A model generated the notes under the pieces. That model searched no databases. It saw only the letters and a list, made by a program, of their open reading frames with translations, and had not been told where the DNA came from. From Lepus europaeus (Eukaryota > Chordata > Mammalia > Lagomorpha > Leporidae), in NCBI RefSeq assembly GCF_033115175.1, contig NC_084835.1:30275858-30339857 (forward strand): a stretch of DNA of 64,000 nt. The letters run 5' to 3'. The position numbers were made by a program, and so were the translations under genes. This document shows positions 56,393 to 64,000 of this stretch, one piece after another; the first letter of the stretch is position 1; every line of letters starts with the position of its first letter.

Positions 56393-56917
56393 AATTTAGA
56401 TCCAAGAGGCAGCCAGAACCTTTTCTATGCTTCCATCCTTTCCAGTGAGAAGTTTCAGCCCACAGGAACTGGCAGTACATGATAATGTAGTAAAATATAC
56501 CCCAGCCAACCAGTCCAACAGAGAGTATTCTTCCCTAAGCATAAAGCAGAGGGAGGACACACTTCTCTTTGAGGAATCACCGAGGCTTAGGTTGAGACTG
56601 AGAGTAACAACAAAAACCATCACGCTGGCATCTCAGCCCAAGCTACATCTCTTCCACCTGCAGATAAACACACAGAGGGTTGGTTGGCTTTGGCGGCAGC
56701 ATGAATAAGAGTATCATACAGAGCAATCCACTCAGATGTACCTTTTTGACTGCAAGGATTCATTAGGAAATGATGCCATCCTTGTCTGTGGGTGTGACAG
56801 AAGCAGCAAATTCTGAAGCAGAAGCACCCTGAACAGTGGCTTGGGAGTCCACAAGCTACCAAGAGGCACATACTTAAATTCCAAACATGAGGTCAGAGCT
56901 CTAAAGATATGTGTTTG
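56393..56917. other. Unassigned DNA
   Basis: Overlapping open frames of 75-93 codons exist on both strands, none with a recognised motif. No repeat is recognised, so this is a candidate for a conservation check. Confidence 0.5.
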
Positions 56918-57245
56918 GTCTGGCATCCTACATCAAAGAACCAGGATGTAATCCCTGGCTCCAGTTCCTGACTCCAGCTTCCTGCTAATATAGACCTTGA
57001 GAGATAGCAGTAATGACTCAAGTGCTTGGATTCTTGCCAACCACATAAAAAACCTGGACTGAGTTCCTAGCTCCTGGCTTGGGCCTGGCCCAGCCCAGGC
57101 CATAGTGGGTTTTGAGAATGAACCCACAGATAGAAGCCCTGGCACTCTCTCTATCTCTCCCTCTCTTCTCTCTTCTCCTTCTCCCTTCTCTCTTCTTTCT
57201 TCTCTCCTTTCTCTTCCTCCATTACTCTGCATTTCAAATAAATAA
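56918..57245 (+). mobile_element. CSINE, variant subfamily
   Basis: 'ttcctgctaatatagaccttgagagatagcag' and a long CT/CTTCT-rich tract are visible. The head is poorly preserved. Confidence 0.8.
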
Positions 57246-57438
57246 GACCAGGAACACCATCCTGGTATTCCACATGGGTGGCATGGGTCCAGGTACTTGA
57301 GCCATCTTCTGCTGCCTTCGCAGGTGCATTAGCAGAGCTCTGGATTGGAAGCAGAGCAATCAATACTCACTGGTCCTCAATATGGGTGCTGGCATTGCAG
57401 ACTGCAGCTTAACCCAACTGCTTCACAACATCAACCCC
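57246..57438 (-). mobile_element. CSINE fragment, antisense
   Basis: It starts within the body ('ggaacaccatcctggtattccacatggg') and runs to the inverted head. It abuts the sense copy tail, giving another inverted pair. Confidence 0.8.
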
Positions 57439-57894
57439 AGAATAAAATATCTTGACTTAGCATGTTTTATTTTAAAATTTCCCTATATGACAGACCGCTA
57501 GGACTGCAATTCTTAGGCACTGAGAGTTTTCAAAAGTTTTCCAAACTACATCCAAAGATTGCTGCTCGACTTCCCCTACAGACATTGCCCTGGTCTTATG
57601 AACTGGAAAAATAACCTACAAGAGGTAGAGAAAAGATAAGAGAGGAAGGAAGCAGAGAAAAAAAAATATCAAAGTCAACCAAACATCAAGGTTATAGAAT
57701 TGAGCAGATGCTGTACTCCATTCTGTCCTGAGTCTGGTCTTTCCCTTGGCCTAGAAACCACCATGGTGGAAAGAGAATCAGTAAACATTCAGATGGGAGA
57801 GTGAACAAGATCCAAGCACTGATGAGTCACAGCTGCCCCAGGAACAAGTCTAACCTTAAAGAAAAGTATAAACTGTATCATCAGACTTCACTTT
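57439..57894. other. Unassigned DNA
   Basis: No feature is recognised. Confidence 0.5.
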
Positions 57895-58085
57895 AAATCT
57901 CACATTTGCCACTGGCTGGCTCAACCTCCCTGAGCTTCAGAGTATACTGATGGAATAGGAACTATAATAGTTCCCTTGTGGTGGAATTGTTATGAGGATT
58001 GAATTAAATACGGCAAATAAAGTACTCCGCCAGGGTCTGGTACATAGCAAATGCCCATTATCATTATAATATCACTGTTGGGTTC
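57895..58085 (+). mobile_element. MIR SINE
   Basis: 'gctggctcaacctccctgagcttcag', 'ttgttatgaggattgaattaaat' and 'gggtctggtacatagcaaatgcccatta' match MIR closely. Confidence 0.9.
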
Positions 58086-58773
58086 CAATATTAGATCAGA
58101 TATCTGAAAGATATCATCAACAGCCTCAGAAAAGAAGAAAGGAGAACCACAGTAGTAAGAAAATGGTCCAAATATTGGGGACATTTGAACTTAGATGTTA
58201 GGTACATGACTTGTTTTAATGATTAATTAAAAATATTTTTCATGAAGTGACCTCAGCAATATGGCAGGTCGGGCAGTTCCAAATGCCAGTCTCTCAGCAG
58301 AACATTAAAAAAATAATAATAAAGCAGCAACTCTCAGAACCAACTGGGTCAGAACTCAAGAAAATAGTCAAAGGTTTATAGCAACCAAACAGTGAATCAA
58401 GAAAAAGCAAATAAAAACCAGTGGGAAAGACCTGCCCGTACCCCACTCCCTCCTTGGCTCATGCTGAGCTTGAAGATGAGGTTTGTACTCCCAGCATGGG
58501 ACCTTGGTACTCGGTTCTGGAGGAAGCAGGGCAAACCTTATTTGCTACTTACTGGGTTTATGTAATCTAACATGTCTGGGTCCAGGACTGCTGCAGGGTG
58601 CTCATCTCTGTTTTGCCCAACTTGGAACTCACTCAGGCAGAGAGTGATGGGCATTTGTCCCTGTGAAATACCACAAACAAAAAACTCATCACAGACTAGG
58701 GCAGAAAATGACGGTTGGTATATGCAACTGCCTAAAGCCAGGGAAGAAAGGTGGGAAGAAAGTTTCTTTGGGA

Positions 58774-59108
58774 GGCAGGCACTGTGGCGTAGTGGGTAAA
58801 GCCGCCACCTGCAGTGCCGGCATCCCATATGGGTGCCAATTCAAGTCCTAGCTGTTCCACTTCTGATCCAGCTCTCTGTTATGGCCTGGGCAAGCAGTAG
58901 AAGATGATCCAAGTCCTTGGGTCCCTACACCCTCTTGGGAGACCTGGAGGAGGCTCTTGGCTCCGGCTTTGGATCAGCTCTGCCAATGAATCCACTGGGA
59001 ATGAACCAGCGAATGGAAGACCTCTCTCTCTCTCTCTCCCTCTCTCTGCCTCTCCTTCTCTCTCTGTGTAACTCTTTCAAATAAATAAAATAAATCTTTT
59101 TTTTTTAA
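58774..59108 (+). mobile_element. CSINE with 18-bp TSD
   Basis: A full copy. The perfect repeat aagaaagtttctttggga lies at 58756-58773 and 59109-59126, the longest in the window. Confidence 0.97.
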
Positions 59109-59557
59109 AAGAAAGTTTCTTTGGGAAATTAGGGCATTCAAAATGGCCTGCACACACTGGAAAATTATAAAGGCACATGAGTGCTAAGGGCAGAACACAG
59201 GAGAAGACAGTATATTTTAACCTTTGGTTGATCTCTAGGCTGAGTGCAAGTGGGAAATGAAAGCTAAGACAGAGTTGCAAAAGGCCTATGTGTTGAAGGA
59301 GTGCAGGGCAAACTGCAAAGGCTGAGAGTTTTGTGTGTTTATTTGTTGCTTTTTGGTTTTGGTTTTTCTTTATTTTTCTTTGCCTTTTTTAAAAGTTCCT
59401 GTTGTTCTAAGAAGTGTCTGTCAAAATGTTACGTGAATAAAAGCTAAAGAAACAGAAACTTCAGTTAGCATACAGTAAAAGGAACACAGTTTCTGTTAAA
59501 ATCGTATACAATAGTCATTAAACAAACGTGTGATTACAGTCTTTTACATCAAGAGCA

Positions 59558-59830
59558 GCTGGGGATGCCACTGTGGGGCAGCAAGTTAAGCTGCATCCTG
59601 CAATGCCAGCATCCCATATGAGGGCCAGTTCGAGTCCTAGCTGCTCCACTTCCAATTCACTAATGAACCTAGGAAAGCAGCAGATGATGGCCCAAGTGCT
59701 TGGGCCCCTGCCACCCACATGGGAGACCAGAATGGAGTTTTTGGCTCCTGGTTTCAGCCTGACCTCATTCCCAACTGTTATGGCCATTTGGGGGAATGAA
59801 GAAGCAGATGAAAGATATTCTGTGTGTGTA

Positions 59831-59863
<33 letters not shown>

Positions 59864-59900
59864 ACCTTTCAAATAAATAAACAAATTTTTAGAAAAAGAA
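59558..59900 (+). mobile_element. CSINE with TSD
   Basis: Diverged; flanks atcaagagca (59548-59557) and atcaaaagca (59901-59910) differ at one base. The TC tract is preceded by a (TGTC)n-like run. Confidence 0.92.
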
Positions 59901-60165
59901 ATCAAAAGCAATAAATCCTAGGAAAGAGAGAGAATATGATTTCTAGAGTTACCATAATATAATATTCAAATATCCAGTTTTAAACAAAATGGCGCAAGGC
60001 ATACAGAGAAAGAGTAAATGGTCCATTCAAAGAAAAAAGGTAATAGACAGAAACTATCCTCACAGAAACCTAGACATTGGGCTATTGGACACAGGCACTA
60101 AATCAACTATACCTAACAGACATACGCAGACTATTCTACTAAACAATGACAGATTAATTATTCTT

Positions 60166-60955
60166 TTTTTTTTTCAGTTTGAATGTAGTCACTGTTTATT
60201 ACCTGACTAGATTACAAAAATAACACAGTAAACACTTTAGTTCATCCCTCTAACAAGCTATTTGATCTGGTCTTCCCTGTTGCCAGCATCTACACCCTCT
60301 ACAAAATGAGTGGTCTTTTTCTTCATCCCACCTCATGGAGAAGATAATTTGAAGAGCCACAGGAAGTTATTTGCTTCCTTGTAATGTTTCCCAACAGTAT
60401 AGACCTCATAAATCAGATCCTTTATGCAAATGACACTACACTGACTAAGAGAATAGGCAATGAGAGTGTTATCTGTCATGGCAAGTCCCTTCTTACTGAT
60501 TTTGCTATAGCCAGACCCGAAAATTAGCTCATATAGTGACTTCATATTTGGGTACCACCGTGAATAAATGGTTCTACAATTCTCAGCAAGTTAATCAAAG
60601 TCTTGTTGAGTTTAACAAAGGTGCCATTGATGATCTGGCAGAGGCAAAGAAGCTGTAACACTTTGCAGACTTCAGGGCTCACACCATTGATACCCCTGAC
60701 ACTGATGACAAATGCCAATTTGGGTTCTGCAGGTAAATACAAGTTGCCAGATTTTCTTGCCATTTTCATCATCTGCATTTCAGTTTTGTACATCTGCCTA
60801 TATTCCTTGTGACAGTCCTGCCTTTCAAAGCATATTTTGGGCAAACTTCATTCTCAAGTGCTTGAAGATCAGCTCTGTGAAATTCCTCCCCACTTTCTTA
60901 AAGGTTTCTGGCACAGCAGGAATGTTCTCTTCAGCACCCACCAAGACTCCTACAT
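60166..60955 (-). pseudogene. RPL7 pseudogene: RPL7 processed pseudogene
   Basis: Read on the minus strand, from right to left, it is an intronless copy of the mRNA for ribosomal protein L7 (uL30), a structural protein of the large ribosomal subunit. Recognisable blocks are an N-terminal part with [11 protein letters not shown]-like and RNFTEL words, then [50 protein letters not shown], then a frame change, [38 protein letters not shown] and FKLSSP. Stops and frameshifts break it, and about ten residues near the KLIYEKAKH region are altered. A poly(A) tail is read as poly(T) at 60166-60175. The 9-bp repeats attattctt (60157-60165 and 60956-60964) prove L1-type retroposition. Confidence 0.96.
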
Positions 60956-61275
60956 ATTATTCTTGAATGCATATGGAAGATTCTCCAGACTAAACCATAT
61001 GTTAGGCCACAAGAAGAGTTTTACTAAATTTTTTAATCTTTAAAAAATTAAAAATCAACAACAGAGGGAAAATTAAAATTCACTAATATGTAGAAATAAA
61101 ACAGCATACTCTTAAATAAACATTCATCAAAGAATAAATCAAAGAGTAAAATTAGAAAACAGTTCAGACAAATGAAAACAAAAGCACAAAGTTCCAAAAT
61201 TTTTGAGCTGCAGTCAAGGCATTACTCAGAGGAAAATTTATAGCAGTAAATGCTTACTTTTAAAAAGGAGAAAAA

Positions 61276-61633
61276 TCTGAGGCTGAGGCTGTGGCAGGTT
61301 AAGCCTCTGCATGCAGAACCAGCATCCCATGTAGGCACTGGTTTGTATCCCGACTGCTCCTATTCCAATCCAGCTCCTACTAGTGGCCTGGGGAAGCAGT
61401 GGAAGATGGTCCAAGTGCTTGGGCCCCTGAGCCCAAGTGAGGGACCTGGAAGAAGCTCCTGGCTCCTGGATTTGGCCTGACCCATCCCTGGCCATTGAGG
61501 CCTTTTGGGGAGTGAACCAGCAGATGGAAGATATCTCTCTCTCTCTCTCTTCCTCTCTCTCTTTCTATCTCTTGCTCCCTTTCTCGCTGTAACTCTGGTG
61601 TTCAAATAAATAAATACATCTTTTAAAAATTGA
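61276..61633 (+). mobile_element. CSINE in ancient L1
   Basis: A full, diverged copy, from tgaggctgaggctgtggcagg to AATAAATACATCTTT. No clear duplication. Confidence 0.9.
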
Positions 61634-62470
61634 AAAAGAAAGTAATTAAACTGTCTGTACTCATAGATTACATGATGTCATACATTAAAAAAATCCCCAA
61701 AAATCCACCAAGAAAGGCTGAGAGACCTAATAAATCAATTCAGTAAAGTCACAGGATATAAAGTCAATGCAAAAAAAATTTTCATTGAATTTCTATATAC
61801 AAGCCATGAACAATGTGAAAAGGAAATTATGCAAACACTTATATTACAAAACTACCCAAACTATCCAAAAGGATAAAATACCTAATACTAATTTTAACCA
61901 AGGATAAGAGACTTGCTCACTGAAACTATAAAGTATTACTAAAGGAAATTAAAGAAGACTTAAATGAAGTTAAACACATCACACATACATGGATTAGAAG
62001 ATGAAAATGCTACCAAGGCAATCTACAGATTCAATGTAACCCTATGAAAATCTCAATGATGTTTTCAACAGAAATAAATAAATCAAGGGGGTCAAGTAGC
62101 AAGAACAATCTTGATAAAAAAGAACAAAGCGGGAGTACTCACACTTTCCAACTTCAAAACATACTACAAAGCCATAGTAATCAAAAAAGCATGATACTAC
62201 TCACATAAAGATAGACAAAGACACCGATCAATAAAAATGGAAGTTCAGAAATAAATCTATATATCTATGGCCAAATGATTTTTGACAAGGGTTCATCTGA
62301 TGGGGAAAGAACAATTTTTTCAACAAATGGTGCTGGAAAAAATGCCTTTCCATATACAAAAGGAAAAAGTTGGATCTTTATCTTTTTTATATATAAAAAT
62401 TAATTCAAAATGAAGCAACAACTTAAATATAAGGAGAAACATATAGAAGAAAATATAGAAATCATTAAGA

Positions 62471-63066
62471 CTTTTAAAAATTTATTTATTTATTTGAAAT
62501 ACGCAGAGAAACAGATAGAAGTGAAAGAACTCCCATGTGCTGGTTCACTCCCCATATGCCTGCAATGACTGGGCCTGGATCTCTCATGTGGGTGACAGGA
62601 ACCCAATAACTTGAGCCATGACTACAGCTTCCAGGGTCCACATTAGCAAGAAGCTGGAGCTGGAGGGAGTCCTCAAACCCAGGCACTACCCTATGGGATG
62701 CAGACTTTTTTTGACAGGCAGAGTTAGACAGTGAGAGAGAAACAGAGAGAAAAGTCTTCCTTTTTCCATTGGTTCACCCCCCCCAAGTGGCCGCTACGGC
62801 CTGCAAATTCTGGCCCACTGCGCCAATCCGAAGCCAGGAGCCAGGTGCTTCCTCCTGGTCTCCCATGAGGGTGCAGGGCCCAAGGACTTGGGCCATCCTC
62901 CACTGCCCTCCTGGGCCACAGCAGAGAGCTGGACTGGAAGAGGAGCAACCGGGACAGAATCCGGCGCCCCAACTGGGACTAGAACCCGGGGTGCCAGTGC
63001 CACAGGTGGAGGATTAGCCTAGTGAGCCATGGCACAGACATCTTAACCATAAGGCTAAATGCCTAC
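62471..63066 (-). mobile_element. Antisense CSINE (variant) split by a younger antisense CSINE
   Basis: The tail and body are at 62471-62705 (variant block 'gcttccagggtccacattagc'), and the head remnant 'cagacatcttaaccataaggctaaatgcc' is at 63035-63066. Confidence 0.85.
62706..63034 (-). mobile_element. CSINE, antisense, nested
   Basis: A young-looking full copy. The 5-bp word cagac (62701-62705 and 63035-63039) is the likely target duplication, and the interrupted SINE reads through it. Confidence 0.94.
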
Positions 63067-63448
63067 TCTGCTGTGACCTTTAATTTAACAATGAATGTAT
63101 AACTAGATAGGAGTGGTAATTGTACTACCAACCACATTGTGCACACAATTAATGCCAACGAATTGCTCACACTTTAGACTGATTCATTTTTTGTGAATTA
63201 GATAGCTATGACATTGAAAGCCCAAGTAAGAAAATAATTAATAAATAAATAAATAACTTGAACTTCTTCAAAATTTAAATTTTTGTGCATCAAAAAACAT
63301 AAAGAAAGTGAAATGACAATGTGCAAGATGAGAGAAAATAGTTACAAATCATGTATCTGATAAGGGTTTCACATGCAGAGTATATGAAGAATGATTACAA
63401 GTTCAAAAACAAATAAAGAAATAACCCAATTAAAAATTAGCAAAATCT

Positions 63449-63836
63449 GAGCCAGTGTTATTAAGGTTAAACCACCTGCAAGGACAACAGCCAATATGGA
63501 TGCTGGTTTGTGTTCTGGCTGCTCCATTTCTGGTCCAATTCCCTGCTAATGTGCCTGGGAAAGCAGCAAAAGATGGTACAAGTGCTTGGGCCCCTGCCAT
63601 CTACACCGGAGAAGCCTAGATGAAACTCCTGACTCCTGGCTTAAGCCTGGCCAAGGCCTGGTCATTCCAGCTGTTTGGGAAATAAGCCAGCAGATAGAAG
63701 ATCTTTCTCTCTCTCTCTCTCTCTCTCTCCCCTTCTCTCCCTCTCTCCCTCTCTCCCTCTCTCTCTCTTTCCCCCTCCTCCCTCTCTCTGTAACTCTGCG
63801 TTCCAAATAAACAAAATAAAATAAATCTTTTTAAAA
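63449..63836 (+). mobile_element. CSINE in ancient L1
   Basis: A diverged full copy with an expanded (CT/CCCT)n tract (63705-63790) and an AAAATAAATC tail. L1 ORF2 sequence resumes right after it. Confidence 0.92.
63705..63790. repeat. (CT)n/(CCCTCT)n tract
   Basis: An expanded pyrimidine tract of the SINE, with CCCTCT units similar to those at 1512. Confidence 0.93.
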
Positions 63837-64000
63837 TGAACTAAAGACTTAAATAGGCATATTTCCAAAGAAAACATACAAATGATCGATGTGCACATGA
63901 GAAGATGCTCAACCTGAGGATCCTTAGGGAAATACAAATCAAAACCACAAAGAGATCTCCCTGCACACTAAGCAGTTAAGACACTAATAAAAACAGAAAG

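Larger units (their letters stand above)
58240..64000 (+). mobile_element. Ancient L1 in many pieces, running off the window
   Basis: Pieces in order: an L1 5' UTR-like start with 'caatatggcaggtcgggcagttcc' and 'ctctcagaaccaactgggtcagaac' (58240-58755); further 5' sequence (59127-59557); an ORF1-like piece 'caaggcatacagagaaagagtaaatggtcc' (59985-60110); an ORF2 endonuclease part (60110-60156, 60965-61275); a reverse transcriptase part (61640-62470); and the C-terminal part (63067-63448 and 63837-64000). The jump from ORF1-like to endonuclease sequence near 60108 implies an internal deletion, or two separate elements. Confidence 0.75.

Noticed and set aside
1-64000. CRISPR array, phage, operon or toxin system
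   Set aside because: The regular repeats are SINE copies and microsatellites. The sequence is clearly mammalian nuclear DNA without direct-repeat/spacer structure.

Overview
The window looks like nuclear DNA of a lagomorph, almost certainly the European rabbit (Oryctolagus cuniculus). About half of it is built from the tRNA-derived C-repeat SINE (CSINE), which starts with ggggccgg, carries the paired words tggcccaag/cttgggcc, and ends in a (TC)n tract plus (AAAT)n or poly(A). Rabbit-type L1 LINEs and old eutherian repeats (MIR, L2, MaLR LTRs, a MER5-type hAT element) make up much of the rest. I found no exon of a functional protein-coding host gene, no intact RNA gene, no CRISPR array and no prokaryotic-type operon. 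The window reads as intergenic or intronic sequence. Recognition is by eye against remembered family consensus, so subfamily names are approximate.

Layout. 1-6 kb: a dense CSINE cluster with nested, back-to-back and target-sharing insertions, plus an antisense L1 3' end (3688-4775). 6-16 kb: mostly old sequence with MIR, L2 and LINE remnants and scattered CSINEs. 16.2-17.4 kb: an old antisense CSINE split by an antisense solo LTR, which is itself split by a sense CSINE. 18.2-21.4 kb: a MaLR LTR, a 3'-truncated 7SL (SRP) RNA retropseudogene (19930-20127), MIRs and unassigned DNA. 22.17-30.04 kb: an antisense 5'-truncated L1 3' end, about 100 bp of unassigned DNA, then a full-length sense L1 of 7.1 kb with 13-bp target-site duplications (TSDs), an open ORF1 and an ORF2 broken at four places. 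30-41 kb: MaLR LTRs, two old LINE remnants interrupted by CSINEs, an unidentified poly(A)-tailed retrocopy inside a CSINE, and a MER5-type hAT element with perfect 8-bp duplications. 41.2-42.8 kb: a 3' L1 fragment split by a CSINE. 44.8-48.8 kb: an antisense L1 with both outer parts but a large internal deletion and an early poly(A) tail. 50.8-52.4 kb: another old L1 3' fragment split by a CSINE. 53.7-57.4 kb: CSINEs and a split MaLR LTR. 58.2-64 kb: fragments of an ancient L1, in order along the element, broken up by CSINEs and by an RPL7 processed pseudogene.

How the parts relate. Almost all recent events are L1-driven retroposition: L1 itself, CSINEs, the RPL7 copy, the 7SL copy and the unknown retrocopy. 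Matching flanking duplications allow many nesting orders to be read directly. The only coding capacity visible is that of L1: one open ORF1 and one broken ORF2.

The best candidates for something little described are the tailless 7SL retropseudogene, the unknown retrocopy at 37241-37717, a short palindromic element present three times (13280, 32874, 43138), and a tandem duplication in the L1 3' UTR shared by two of the L1 copies. I see no evidence for an undescribed gene system.
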